DNA from: Planctomycetota bacterium
Lineage (GTDB): Bacteria; Planctomycetota; UBA11346
DNA length: 64,000 bases
Direction of reading: 5' to 3'
Assembly: GCA_028280785.1 (NCBI GenBank)
Contig: JANQLF010000212.1
Coordinates: 29,444 to 93,443, forward strand
The notes below the pieces were generated by a model. That model ran no database searches, was not told the origin of the DNA, and was given only the letters and a program-made list of their open reading frames with translations. The position numbers were made by a program, and so were the translations under genes. Below, piece after piece: positions 43,839-53,138 of this stretch. Every line of letters begins with the position of its first letter. Positions within the stretch are counted from its first letter, which is position 1.

Positions 43839-45280
43839 ACTAATTCCTTATGCCAATATTTTTCAATAAAGTCATCATTCACTTCATTAAGCCGTTGCTC
43901 AAGCTTTTTATGTATTGCTACAATCACCTCATCAGTGGCAGTGCTATCCCCAAGATAGATTGCTTGTTGTTGATGCGGGTCTTCTTGATTATCAAACAAG
44001 GCACAGCGCGCATCCGATGGAAAAGCATCCCAGGAGTTCTTGCCGTAGAAAATTGAATCTTCGCGCTGATCAACAATCACATAAGTGTAACGTCGCGAAC
44101 GCAGTCCACGCCAGTACATGCCTTTTTCGATTGGAAATTCATAACGCGTTCGCTCTGGCGGTGGCGCTCCGGTGTTATGCGATAACAGCACTTCTTTTTC
44201 ACTTGGCGCTACCAAACCTTTTATAATACCAGACTGATCCATGCCCGAACGCTGTGCCGGGATTGGTAGATTCATTAAACCGAGCAAACTTGGCGCCGCA
44301 TCAACGAGACTAAATAAGCTCTTATTACGACTTGCAGGTATGTGCTCAGGCCAGCCAATAATAAATGGAATACCAGCACTTTCCTCATACCAAATGTCTT
44401 TCATCCAGCGCCCGTGCGTACCGAGCATTTCGCCATGATCAGCGGTTAAAACAATAATGGTATTTTTATCTAAGCCTTGTTGTTTAAGGTATGAATAAAT
44501 ACGTTCAAATTCATCGTCCATTGACGTAATCGCACCAAAATAGCCAGGTGCCCAACGTTGATAGGCATCCGCATCGGTATCAGGATTATGCATTGCTAAT
44601 TCACGATCGTGATATGGTTTTTCAAATTCCTCAGGTGCGTAATATTGTTTTTTATCACGTAATGATTTATCTACTTTGCGACCACATTCGTTATGTGGTG
44701 GCGACCAATTTAAACATAAAAACCACGGCTTCTCTTTGGGTCGTTCATCGTTTTCATTTTTGATGTAGGCTAAAGCTTTATCCGTTTCATGAGTTAACTG
44801 CCAACCCTCGCCCTCAAACAAATTGCCATCGGTATCGTTGTAGCGCAAACGCCAATGGTCATGGCAGCAGCCATTACAATACCAATAGCGAAAGCCCATA
44901 CGCCGTTCGCCTGGAGGCGAAAACGTACACCAATGATCTCCGTGTTCATCGTCTTCTTCATAATCATCAAGATGCCATTTACCAATTAAGGCAGTGTCGT
45001 AACCGTGGTCAAAAGCAACCTGTGAAATACTTGGCTCATCAACTGGCAAACGTTGCCAATTATATTCCATGCCAATTTCGACAGCATATTTGCCAGTTAA
45101 AAAGCTCGCGCGCGCTGGCGTACAAAGCGGATAATTACTATAAGCACTCTCCATCACACAGGACTGTGCAGCAAAGGCATCCATAGACGGCGTCTGTACG
45201 GGATCTTGATCCATACAACCAAGAGCCTGACGGCGCCAGCCATCAGCCATTATCACTAAAACATTCGGACGTTGTTCCAT
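43835..45280 (-). CDS. Type I (formylglycine) sulfatase
   Basis: A 481-residue protein from the ATG at 45280, which has AGGAGA upstream; an earlier start at 45304 lacks one. Motifs: PNVLVIMADGWRRQALGC (metal), activation motif Cys-Thr-Pro-Ala-Arg in PLCTPARASFLTGKYA, VLTADHGEMLGTHGRW, and FIIGWPEH. Most of the protein aligns to choline-sulfatase/heparan-type S1 sulfatases. No signal peptide is seen. It is the first gene of a two-gene operon with IclR. Confidence 0.92.
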   Translation of the reverse strand: MEQRPNVLVIMADGWRRQALGCMDQDPVQTPSMDAFAAQSCVMESAYSNYPLCTPARASFLTGKYAVEIGMEYNWQRLPVDEPSISQVAFDHGYDTALIGKWHLDDYEEDDEHGDHWCTFSPPGERRMGFRYWYCNGCCHDHWRLRYNDTDGNLFEGEGWQLTHETDKALAYIKNENDERPKEKPWFLCLNWSPPHNECGRKVDKSLRDKKQYYAPEEFEKPYHDRELAMHNPDTDADAYQRWAPGYFGAITSMDDEFERIYSYLKQQGLDKNTIIVLTADHGEMLGTHGRWMKDIWYEESAGIPFIIGWPEHIPASRNKSLFSLVDAAPSLLGLMNLPIPAQRSGMDQSGIIKGLVAPSEKEVLLSHNTGAPPPERTRYEFPIEKGMYWRGLRSRRYTYVIVDQREDSIFYGKNSWDAFPSDARCALFDNQEDPHQQQAIYLGDSTATDEVIVAIHKKLEQRLNEVNDDFIEKYWHKELV

Positions 45281-45309
45281 GAGGTCTCCTTGAAGACCGC
45301 CCATGGTAT

Positions 45310-45347
45310 ATCATTTTTGAATGTTTAAACAATCATTTTTGAATGTT
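45310..45347. promoter_or_regulatory. Direct-repeat operator ATCATTTTTGAATGTT x2
   Basis: Two identical 16-base copies (45310-45325 and 45332-45347) with a 22-base period, about two helical turns, 30 bases before the sulfatase start. Each contains a CATT-N4-AATG dyad. The second copy runs into the stop codon of the upstream gene. Likely bound by the downstream IclR protein. Confidence 0.65.
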
Positions 45348-46415
45348 ATAGTTCTTTGCCAGCCATTGGCGGTAAAGCCCTGCAGCAGACGGCAACGCTG
45401 CATGAGATTGATCTTCACGTTTGTCATTAAACACTGGGGCGAGATCCACTCTTAAGCCGAGATTCTGCAAGTCAGCAAATTCCTTCTTTCCACTCAAAGC
45501 TTTGACTACAGCCTCGTATTTATTACTGACTTTGGTAAAGATCTTGTGGGTATCGACCGTTAATCGTTCAAGATTTTCCCAATCGAGATCCTCCTTTTGA
45601 TGCACCCGTAAAGAGGATTCTTCATGCGTGATCGAAGCCATACGATGCAGCGTCTCCCAATTATATTGCTGTCGATTCCTTACTGTTTTAACTAAACCAA
45701 CTCCACCAGATTCAATACGTCGTAAAAACACATCACTAACACCTTGAGCGAGTAATACATCACCAACACGCGGTCGTGTTGTCAATTGATAGGTCACTAA
45801 AGGCGGAAAACCATCGAGTAGACGCATTCCTCCATCACTTGCTCCTACTGCTCTTTTTCGACCACCACTCCGAAAACCCGGGTCGTTTACACTTATTTCC
45901 AATTCAAATGTTGTGTGTTGAAGTACATCCTTAATAAAAGCCACTGACTGCGCTGCTGCTAACATATTACTTGTAGCCTGCCACAAGCCTTGATTATGTT
46001 TAATTCGTTCGTCCATATGCAAAGTAAACAATACGTCTTTATAAAATACTACATCCTGAGCTGCTACGACCGCTAATAAATCGAAATCACCGTGCTCCAA
46101 TACCTGGATCGCTTCCTCGATCGTTAGTTTTGGCCTTAACGCTATCAACGCAGCTTTGACCATCTTAGATGCAAAATGCTCTAGGCGTTCTTCCTTTTTG
46201 TATTGATAAGCCAACAGATATTTGAGCAAAACAGGCACACATTCATCGGAATGATGCTTGCCAGCATAATAAGCCGCCCATGCCACCTTTTTCAAATCAT
46301 CGCTGTGCAAATCAGATTGAAGACGCTTACCGAAATCAACTACATCCTGTTTTATCTCACTAGATGAGACATCGCACATAAAAATACAGCAGACCATAAT
46401 CAAACATATACGCAT
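45333..46415 (-). CDS. Secreted helical-repeat protein, unknown
   Basis: A 360-residue protein from the ATG at 46415, which has GAGGA upstream; a GTG at 46427 is less likely. Residues 1-20 (MRICLIMVCCIFMCDVSSSE) are a signal peptide. Residues 25-160 look like HEAT-type helical pairs (LKKVAWAAYYAGKHHSDECV, VPVLLKYLLAYQYKK, EEAIQVLEHGDFDLLAVVAA); the rest is not recognised. It overlaps the operator before the sulfatase on the same strand. Confidence 0.6.
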   Translation of the reverse strand: MRICLIMVCCIFMCDVSSSEIKQDVVDFGKRLQSDLHSDDLKKVAWAAYYAGKHHSDECVPVLLKYLLAYQYKKEERLEHFASKMVKAALIALRPKLTIEEAIQVLEHGDFDLLAVVAAQDVVFYKDVLFTLHMDERIKHNQGLWQATSNMLAAAQSVAFIKDVLQHTTFELEISVNDPGFRSGGRKRAVGASDGGMRLLDGFPPLVTYQLTTRPRVGDVLLAQGVSDVFLRRIESGGVGLVKTVRNRQQYNWETLHRMASITHEESSLRVHQKEDLDWENLERLTVDTHKIFTKVSNKYEAVVKALSGKKEFADLQNLGLRVDLAPVFNDKREDQSHAALPSAAGLYRQWLAKNYNIQK

Positions 46416-46476
46416 AGAGATCCTCACTTGAGGAGTCTATAAACGCTACTACCACGGCAACGTTCAGCGCAAGTTA

Positions 46477-47226
46477 TTAAACGGGCTGTAGATAAATATC
46501 TGGATTTTTGAAATAAGCCTTATCTAGGAGACCGGATGCCGATTGAGCCGCAGCCGTTACCCAGTGGGTCGCATAGGCACGGCGCCAACGATCAGAATGG
46601 TTCGCACCAGATTTATGGAAGCAGACGCCGTGATGGAAAACCACCCCACCCTTTTTGACCCGTGCGTAAGCTGCACGCGATAAATCAAGCGCATCCGGAT
46701 TCGGGGTTAAATTGTAGGTCTCACCCGGGACTGGTTCATGTTCGATAATCCCATCTTTATGCGAACCGCTGATGTATTCTAAACAGCCATTCTCCTCATC
46801 GACATCATCTAAAGCAATCCACGCTGTTATCATCGCCTCAGCTGGTGTCACATTAAAATAAAAATTATCTTGGTGATAGGGCTTTTCTGTACCATGACGC
46901 GGTGGTTTCATAAATATTTGGTCAGTGGCCATAAGTGCCTCATCACCGAGCAACTCATTTAATATATCGCATAATTTTCGCTGCATCGCAAACTGGCGAA
47001 AGCGCTCATCACGCAAAAAAGGCGAACCAATTTTCCGCGGTAGTGCTGAACCGTCCTCTGCATAATCAACTGCATAACTAGATACATCTGCATTATTTTT
47101 AACATCGTCTTCTGCCATTTGCGTCGCAAAGTCTCGCAATGCATCCACTTCAACGGTATCAAAGACATTTTCGACAACCAACCAGCCATTGTCTGTGTAT
47201 TGTTGTTTTTGAGCAGTGCTGAGCAT
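46477..47226 (-). CDS. PhyH family Fe(II)/2-oxoglutarate oxygenase, third copy
   Basis: A 249-residue protein with the triad in EKPYHQDNFYFNV (His-x-Asp) and a distal His in VVFHHGVCFHKSGANHSDRW, followed by RRAYATHWV with the co-substrate Arg. DEENGCLEYISGSHKDGIIE is the family loop, and the N-terminal LSTAQKQQYTDNGWLVVENV is typical. GGAGA precedes the ATG. It is divergent from an AraC-type gene, repeating the AraC-PhyH pairing seen at 35-36 kb. Confidence 0.92.
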   Translation of the reverse strand: MLSTAQKQQYTDNGWLVVENVFDTVEVDALRDFATQMAEDDVKNNADVSSYAVDYAEDGSALPRKIGSPFLRDERFRQFAMQRKLCDILNELLGDEALMATDQIFMKPPRHGTEKPYHQDNFYFNVTPAEAMITAWIALDDVDEENGCLEYISGSHKDGIIEHEPVPGETYNLTPNPDALDLSRAAYARVKKGGVVFHHGVCFHKSGANHSDRWRRAYATHWVTAAAQSASGLLDKAYFKNPDIYLQPV

Positions 47227-47267
47227 ATCTTACTCTCCTAGATTATTTTGTATGCTAGATCTATCTT

Positions 47268-47324
47268 ATGGACTATTATTTCAATTAGAATGGATTATTA
47301 TATTGTAAAGATGGACTATTTTGT
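47268..47324. promoter_or_regulatory. Triple direct repeat ATGGAYTATTWTDT upstream of AraC
   Basis: Three copies, ATGGACTATTATTT (47268-47281), ATGGATTATTATAT (47290-47303) and ATGGACTATTTTGT (47311-47324), start 22 and 21 bases apart, which puts them on one face of the helix. A weaker relative, GATTATTTTGTAT, is at 47241-47253. They fill the gap between the PhyH and AraC genes, and AraC-type proteins bind such direct repeats. Confidence 0.65.
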
Positions 47325-47335
47325 ATATTTGAGTC

Positions 47336-48142
47336 ATGGACGCACAGGGCTTCTGTCAACAATTGCTCGATCAGCGCAACAATCTGCATGTACGCATGTG
47401 CAATGCGATTCAAATTGGCGAGGAATGGCAGATTGCTGAGCGCCGCATTGCCGATCATCTCCTCTACTATCTCAGCAGCGGTTCTATTACTGCTACTATT
47501 AACAGGCAAACAATTACTGTAAAAGCAGGCGAAGTCCTTTGGGTGCAGCCACAGCAGCTTCAACAATTTTCCTATGCTGATAATAAATCTGGCACCATTT
47601 ACTTTATGCGTTTTGCACTTGGTCATAACCATGCCTTAGACGAAGATTACCGGCATATGCACATCGGGCCGATTATTGAGCATAATTGGCAAACTATCAC
47701 TACATTACATACGCAAGACAATGATTTATCAAAATTACGTCTTCGCTGCATACTTTCAGACATGTGCCTGCACATACTCAGTAAAGACAATGACCTTCCA
47801 AGTAAACGAAGCGGACTACGTCAGCACCAAGAACAAGCAGCGTTGGCATTTATACACATGCATCTGCATGTACGATTCTCTATTGAACAAATCGCTCAAC
47901 ACCTCGATATGAACACCGATTATTTTACACGTCAATTTAAGCGCAGCTTTGGCATAACAGCACAAGCATACATTAAACAAGAACGCATTCGGCAAGCCTG
48001 TGGTCTACTCAGTGAATCAGGCCGCAGCATCAGCGAGGTAGCGGAAATGCTGGGTTATGAGGACCCATACTTTTTCAGCCGTCAGTTTAAATCAGTGATG
48101 AAACAAAGCCCTCGTCATTGGCTGAATAGTCAAGTAAATTAG
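47336..48142 (+). CDS. AraC-family transcriptional regulator
   Basis: A 268-residue protein. The N-terminal sensing domain has ITATINRQTITVKAGEVLWV and PQQLQQFSYADNKSG; the C-terminal DNA-binding domain has RFSIEQIAQHLDMNTDYFTR and SISEVAEMLGYEDPYFFSRQ. It is the likely activator of the divergent PhyH gene through the triple direct repeat between them. Its stop overlaps the convergent membrane-protein gene by 4 bases. Confidence 0.9.
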   Translation: MDAQGFCQQLLDQRNNLHVRMCNAIQIGEEWQIAERRIADHLLYYLSSGSITATINRQTITVKAGEVLWVQPQQLQQFSYADNKSGTIYFMRFALGHNHALDEDYRHMHIGPIIEHNWQTITTLHTQDNDLSKLRLRCILSDMCLHILSKDNDLPSKRSGLRQHQEQAALAFIHMHLHVRFSIEQIAQHLDMNTDYFTRQFKRSFGITAQAYIKQERIRQACGLLSESGRSISEVAEMLGYEDPYFFSRQFKSVMKQSPRHWLNSQVN

Positions 48143-48558
48143 GCATGCTCAATATAGACTGAAGGGAATGCTTTTTTGTAGAGTCCCCGCGTGGATAACA
48201 AAATAATTGCAAAACACAATCCGATGAAGTTGTGTAACTGACCTACAATAAGTGCAGGATAAATTAACTCGAAAAGAACATCTTCAATCTCAGGCGCTTC
48301 TGCGGTGAGCTGAAAATGCATATACACAATCACCAAGACTGGCCAAATGGCCTTGTAAAATAAAAATCCAATCAACCAATTACGACTGCCCGCATCGCCA
48401 TTGTCAGTTTCATAGGCAAAACTTAACATACCAATGCTAATGAGTACTGCACCGAGTTTAAACTCTTCGGCCCAAATACAGAACCATAAGATGTCCAAAA
48501 CAGCGAATCCAAGCACGTAATAGCAGATACCTTTAACCAAATAGCGATAAGAAGCCAT
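48139..48558 (-). CDS. Small multi-spanning membrane protein, unknown
   Basis: A 139-residue protein with four hydrophobic segments (ICYYVLGFAVLDILWFCIW, LGAVLISIGMLSFAY, AIWPVLVIVYMHFQL, LHNFIGLCFAIILLSTRGLY). Convergent with and overlapping the AraC gene by 4 bases. No family recognised. Confidence 0.6.
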   Translation of the reverse strand: MASYRYLVKGICYYVLGFAVLDILWFCIWAEEFKLGAVLISIGMLSFAYETDNGDAGSRNWLIGFLFYKAIWPVLVIVYMHFQLTAEAPEIEDVLFELIYPALIVGQLHNFIGLCFAIILLSTRGLYKKAFPSVYIEHA

Positions 48559-48732
48559 GGTCCATTCATAACTGATATTGGAACAATTTAAACCATCGGC
48601 CTAATAAGAGGTCAAATTTAGACATGCTTTTATCAAGATAAGCAATATAATTGGTGTTTTAAGCAAAATTCCTGGGTCTATAATCAAGTTTAGATATACA
48701 CAGCTATTCGCGTTTAAACAAAGGAATGATCT

Positions 48733-49638
48733 ATGTCAGCTTACGATGTCGCCGCCGAAACCCCTGTTCGCAGTATTGGAAACCACTTCAGCCGCAAAGG
48801 ATTTGGCAACAACACCGTCATAGATTGCCCACCCCTACCCATGCCAGCCGAGCGCACGGTCGATGAACACGTCGCTGCTATCTACCAAGATGGCTTCACC
48901 GTCATCAAGAACGCTATTCCCCGCGATCAGGTCCCTCACGTCAAAGAAATCATGGCCAGCTTCAAAAACCACCGCGATGGCGATGGCTATAGCTCATGGG
49001 GTTATGGCAAAGACGGCGAGCGTCGCGAAGACATCAAATTCATTCAACGTTCCGGTGGTGGCCCTTGTGGTCATCCTGATCTACTGCCTTACACCAATAT
49101 TCCCATCGTCATGGATATTTTAAATATCGTATTGGCGCATCACTTTCATATTGTCGGCGGCACCTGTTGGTTAACCGGACCAGGTCGTCATCCGATGGGT
49201 TTGCACAGCGACTGGATGGCAGTCTCGTTACCAGAAGATGTTATTGCCGATCCTCGTGTGGTTGTTCCTGTTTATGAATGCTTCGCGCATTTTTATTTAA
49301 ATGACATGACGCCGGATATGGGTCCCACGGTTGTTGTCCCAGGCTCACATCGCTCTGGCCGCATTCCACAAAATGAAACGTCTTGGAACGGCAATGACGC
49401 AGGCTGCTTCTGCTGTGAAGCCGGTGATATGATATTATTTAATAATGCCATCTGGCATGGTGCGATGCCGAATATCAGTGATGAAGTGCGCTATCTTTAC
49501 CAAATCCAATATGCGAATAAGCGCATTGGCACCGTTCATGGTCAAGCATTAGCTGTGAAGGACGAGGTCATTGCTCAAGCAAACGACGAACAAAAACGTC
49601 TGCTTGGTGTTGTGCGCAACGAAGGCGGTTACTACTAA
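48733..49638 (+). CDS. PhyH family Fe(II)/2-oxoglutarate oxygenase, fourth copy
   Basis: A 301-residue protein. Its triad is His-x-Asp in MGLHSDWMAVSL and a distal His in LFNNAIWHGAMPN, followed by VRYLYQIQYANKR. The loop GPTVVVPGSHRSGRIP is canonical. It is longer than the other three copies and carries an N-terminal segment with RSIGNHFSRKGFGNN. AAGGA precedes the ATG. No regulator is adjacent; it overlaps the convergent aminotransferase stop by 4 bases. Two TCAARTTTAGAYAT copies (48612-48625 and 48684-48697) lie in its upstream region. Confidence 0.9.
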   Translation: MSAYDVAAETPVRSIGNHFSRKGFGNNTVIDCPPLPMPAERTVDEHVAAIYQDGFTVIKNAIPRDQVPHVKEIMASFKNHRDGDGYSSWGYGKDGERREDIKFIQRSGGGPCGHPDLLPYTNIPIVMDILNIVLAHHFHIVGGTCWLTGPGRHPMGLHSDWMAVSLPEDVIADPRVVVPVYECFAHFYLNDMTPDMGPTVVVPGSHRSGRIPQNETSWNGNDAGCFCCEAGDMILFNNAIWHGAMPNISDEVRYLYQIQYANKRIGTVHGQALAVKDEVIAQANDEQKRLLGVVRNEGGYY

Positions 49639-50963
49639 CGCGTCAACTTCGCTAAGACTTTATCCATAATCTTCAGCGTTTTATCGATATCTTTTTCGGT
49701 GTGAGCAAAGGAAATACTACCTTGCTTGCACGGAACTGGGAAATTGTAAATCCCCTCTTCGATAAGGGCTAAACGGTAAGCCTTATCAAAGGCAAAGTCA
49801 TGACGTTCTAAAACTTCCCACCAGTTGCACGGTGCTTTTTTGCAGAAATACACGCAGTGGGCACTGCCGACACGTTCGATGCAGACATCGATTTTATATT
49901 TTTTGAATAAAGCTTTCTGACCTTTTTCTAAGCGTTTTGCTAATTGTTCGAGGCGTTTAAATACACCGAGTTTTTTGCTCTGTAATTTTTTCAAGCATGC
50001 GATCGCCGCAGCAACCGGTATTGGATGACAGTTATAGGTCCCGGCAATTAAGACGCGTTTCTTCGGATCATTACTAATTGCTAGATCCATGTATTCTTTT
50101 TTTCCAGCCATTGCACCGATGGGGAATCCATTGGCAAAGGCCTTGCCAAAGGTTGATAAATCAGGTGCAACCTTAGCTATTTTTTGATAACCGCCTAATG
50201 ATGCACGAAAGCCAGTTTTAACCTCATCAAAGATTAACAGAAATCCATGCTTATCAGCAAGCTTACGCAAACCTTCTAAATAACCGGGCTGTGGCTTCAC
50301 AATGCCAATATTCTGTAAAACAGGTTCGGTAATCAGTGCTGCGATTTTATACTTTTTCACCATTTTTTCGACTGCTTTGAGATCGTTAAATGGTATCGCA
50401 TGCATTAATGCTTGTTCGGATTTCGGAATGCCGGCAGTGATCGGCACCAATGGATATTCATCACCAACAACCTGTTTGCCGCCAAGTGATTTTTGATCAG
50501 TCATCAAGTTCGCGCTCACCGCATTATGCTGACCGTTATAGCCACCCTGCATCACAATCAGATGCTCGCGTCCAGTCGCCGCACGGGCAACGCGAATCGC
50601 TTGCGCCGTCGCTTCACTGCCGGTATTGGTAAATTGCACTTTATCGGCGTAAGGGATGCATTTTAAAAATAATTTAGCTAATTCGCCTTCATCTTTAGTC
50701 GCACCACTGCCAAATAAGGCCTGCTGATTGGCCATACATTGTTTCACGGCCTTTTCTTGATCCTTATCACAAAACCCCAATAAATGTGGTGCAAAACCCG
50801 CATGGTAGTCGATGTACTTTTGTCCATCAGCATCCCACAGATTTGCGCCCTTCGCTTTGACAAAGCACAATGGTGGATCGGTCAAACGATTGATCGAAGC
50901 CACACCACCAGGAATGAGCTTAGCATTGTCTTTTAATATTTTTTTGGATTTGGTCAGTTTCAT
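49635..50963 (-). CDS. Class III aminotransferase (glutamate-1-semialdehyde aminomutase-like)
   Basis: A 442-residue PLP enzyme: IDYHAGFAPHLLGF, TNTGSEATAQAIRVARAATG (phosphate loop), LLIFDEVKTGFRASLGGYQ (cofactor Asp), STFGKAFANGFPIGAMAG with the Schiff-base Lys. GGVASINRLTDPP at the N-terminus is of the HemL-like type, but the catabolic operon argues against haem synthesis. Last gene of a four-gene minus-strand operon, 4 bases after the ceramidase-like gene. It may transaminate a sugar- or amino-acid-derived aldehyde; substrate unknown. Confidence 0.87.
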   Translation of the reverse strand: MKLTKSKKILKDNAKLIPGGVASINRLTDPPLCFVKAKGANLWDADGQKYIDYHAGFAPHLLGFCDKDQEKAVKQCMANQQALFGSGATKDEGELAKLFLKCIPYADKVQFTNTGSEATAQAIRVARAATGREHLIVMQGGYNGQHNAVSANLMTDQKSLGGKQVVGDEYPLVPITAGIPKSEQALMHAIPFNDLKAVEKMVKKYKIAALITEPVLQNIGIVKPQPGYLEGLRKLADKHGFLLIFDEVKTGFRASLGGYQKIAKVAPDLSTFGKAFANGFPIGAMAGKKEYMDLAISNDPKKRVLIAGTYNCHPIPVAAAIACLKKLQSKKLGVFKRLEQLAKRLEKGQKALFKKYKIDVCIERVGSAHCVYFCKKAPCNWWEVLERHDFAFDKAYRLALIEEGIYNFPVPCKQGSISFAHTEKDIDKTLKIMDKVLAKLTR

Positions 50964-50967
50964 GTGA

Positions 50968-52359
50968 TTACGCTGTCACTGGTTCGAGAAAAGAATCTTT
51001 GGCTGCTTGAATAGTTATTTCCAAGCTACCTTTGGCGAACGGACAAATATCTTTTTGGTAAAGAATTTCACCGTACATATTTTCAGGCACTAAATACGAG
51101 GCACTGCCATTACATAAATTGCACACGGCAATCTGCTCACCAGGAAAAGCTGCGCGAACTTCTATTTGAAAATCTGAGTACCACTCAAATGGCGAAGCAA
51201 ATAAAGTAATGCCGCCGATTTGAAAACGCCACATCGATTTTTTGACCAATGGACCATCACCTAAACTACGGCGTAATTTTATGCGACGTCGGTAACGCTC
51301 TTTCATCACACGGTCATCGCATTCGTCGTGTAATTTCTGAAATTCAGCAACCGTAGGCAACTCATCTTTGAGCGTTAAATCAAATTCAATTATCTCAGCA
51401 CGTAGTTCATGCATACGTGATTCAACTTCGAGATCACCCGGTGCCCAATAGGCTAAATCCGCTCCGGATGCAATCGTACCACCAAAATTAATTTGCTTAG
51501 CAGGATCGATCATGCCTTCTAAACACGACAATACGGCAAAGCCTAATTGCCGGCCCTGTTTATCAGCTACTTCAGTAAACTCTTGATGGCCATGACGTGC
51601 GCTTAATTCACCACTGGCACCTTGGAATAAACAGCACGGGGCATTGGTAAATTCTTCAACCAAGGCACGCATCGCCCCAGCATAGTCCGGTGATAAATGC
51701 ACATTATCCCAAGCCAACGTTGTTGGATGACAAGCGTAATTCACCAAGGTTGCCTTAATCGCTTGGGTTTGTGCATCGGTGACGCGCATAACTAAAACGG
51801 CGTCATCAGCTTCTTTTTCTGGATTAAATCCACAAAAGACTGGGCCATCTTCTTCAATTTTTAAATCGCGGTTACGGGCTAAATTACACCGTCCGGTGTC
51901 GGCGGTGATGACTGCGTCACTGCAATCAGCCTGTGCCTGTAAAACCGCATCGCGCAAAGTCTGTGCCACTTGATCACGATAATCGTTGATCATCAACGCA
52001 CCTTCTAAGGCAGGATCGATTTCTTCGATTGGCGCTGATGAGTGGTTATGAGTCATGTTGATGACAACCGACTCAGGATGTGCTTCTAATCCAGCTGCCG
52101 CACTCGCTGTTTGCAACATTAAATCCCAAGAAGCGCGATCCATCCATGGCAGTTCCATATTGATCAGCAGAACAGGATCAGCATCAGCTTGCATGTAAAA
52201 AACGCTTAGTTTTTGTTCGCGATGAACGGCACTTGCGCAATCGAAATTTGCCGCGCCCCAACAACGTGAATAAATACCTAATGGTGGTGTAATATCTGCT
52301 TGGGCTACGCCAACGCGGCCAATAAAGCAATGTGGTTTAATTGATTTGGTGCTATTCAT
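50968..52359 (-). CDS. Neutral/alkaline ceramidase-like protein (cytosolic)
   Basis: A 463-residue protein. The N-terminus IGRVGVAQADITPPLGIYSR is the ceramidase-family start. Metal ligands are likely in VINMTHNHSSAPI and VNYACHPTTLAW, and the nucleophile region in FQGASGELSARHG. Unlike classic neutral ceramidases it has no signal peptide and is shorter than 600 residues, so a different amidase substrate is likely. It overlaps the SDR gene by 4 bases (ATGA) and precedes the aminotransferase, so the substrate is probably an amide handled inside the cell. Confidence 0.78.
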   Translation of the reverse strand: MNSTKSIKPHCFIGRVGVAQADITPPLGIYSRCWGAANFDCASAVHREQKLSVFYMQADADPVLLINMELPWMDRASWDLMLQTASAAAGLEAHPESVVINMTHNHSSAPIEEIDPALEGALMINDYRDQVAQTLRDAVLQAQADCSDAVITADTGRCNLARNRDLKIEEDGPVFCGFNPEKEADDAVLVMRVTDAQTQAIKATLVNYACHPTTLAWDNVHLSPDYAGAMRALVEEFTNAPCCLFQGASGELSARHGHQEFTEVADKQGRQLGFAVLSCLEGMIDPAKQINFGGTIASGADLAYWAPGDLEVESRMHELRAEIIEFDLTLKDELPTVAEFQKLHDECDDRVMKERYRRRIKLRRSLGDGPLVKKSMWRFQIGGITLFASPFEWYSDFQIEVRAAFPGEQIAVCNLCNGSASYLVPENMYGEILYQKDICPFAKGSLEITIQAAKDSFLEPVTA

Positions 52360-53138
52360 GTTCGTGCCGAACCTCGCAAGGTGTTACCGCCGTCAATTAA
52401 CACGCATGAACCAACATGGTGTTTAATATCAGGATCGCAGAGATGTAAAACTTCTTTAGCTACATCAATTGATTCAATCATTCGTCGATTAGGAATATTT
52501 TGTGTTTGTTTTTCAGCAATATCTGGTTCTTTTTTAAATACTTGAGCACTCAAACCTGCATTCACAGTGCCGGGCGCTACTTCATTGACCAAGATATCGT
52601 GCGGTGCTAATTCCAAGGCCATGTTTTGACATAGACTGCGCAAGCCTGCTTTGGATACACAGTATGCTGGAATATGTGGATGCACTGCATGCGCAGCCCA
52701 CGAACCTATAAAAACCACGCGGCCTTTTTTCTGCTTCGCTAACAAATGACGCGTCGCATAATGGGACATGTAAAAAGCACCATTTAAGTTCACATCTAAT
52801 TGATTCAGCCAAATCTCAGGGGTGATCGTTGAAAAATCATGCTGCTCAACAATACCGGCGTTAACGATTATTAAATTGGGTGTACCTAGTGCCGTTTCGA
52901 CGGTCTGCACCCAGGATTCAACCGCAGCAGCATCAGTGACATTTAATTGCTGATAATGACTTTTGACACCAAGTTCATCAAATTCTTTTTTCAATGCTGT
53001 GAAGGCGTCTGCACTTTGCATATCAGCAATAGCAATGTCAGCACCACACTTAGCTAATTCGCGAGCGCTTTCACTACCAAGATCGCCAAGGCCACCACTA
53101 ATTAAAGCAACTGATCCCTTTAACGAATCATTATTCAT
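52356..53138 (-). CDS. Short-chain dehydrogenase/reductase
   Basis: A 260-residue classic SDR: nucleotide motif ALISGGLGDLGSESARELA with acidic IAIADMQ favouring NAD, IIVNAGI, catalytic Ser in VFIGSWAAHAV and Tyr-x3-Lys in PAYCVSKAGL. The glycine motif is SGGLGDLG and not the usual TGxxxGIG. The start overlaps the preceding stop by one base (TAATG). It likely oxidises or reduces an intermediate between the dehydratase and the later steps. Confidence 0.92.
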   Translation of the reverse strand: MNNDSLKGSVALISGGLGDLGSESARELAKCGADIAIADMQSADAFTALKKEFDELGVKSHYQQLNVTDAAAVESWVQTVETALGTPNLIIVNAGIVEQHDFSTITPEIWLNQLDVNLNGAFYMSHYATRHLLAKQKKGRVVFIGSWAAHAVHPHIPAYCVSKAGLRSLCQNMALELAPHDILVNEVAPGTVNAGLSAQVFKKEPDIAEKQTQNIPNRRMIESIDVAKEVLHLCDPDIKHHVGSCVLIDGGNTLRGSART

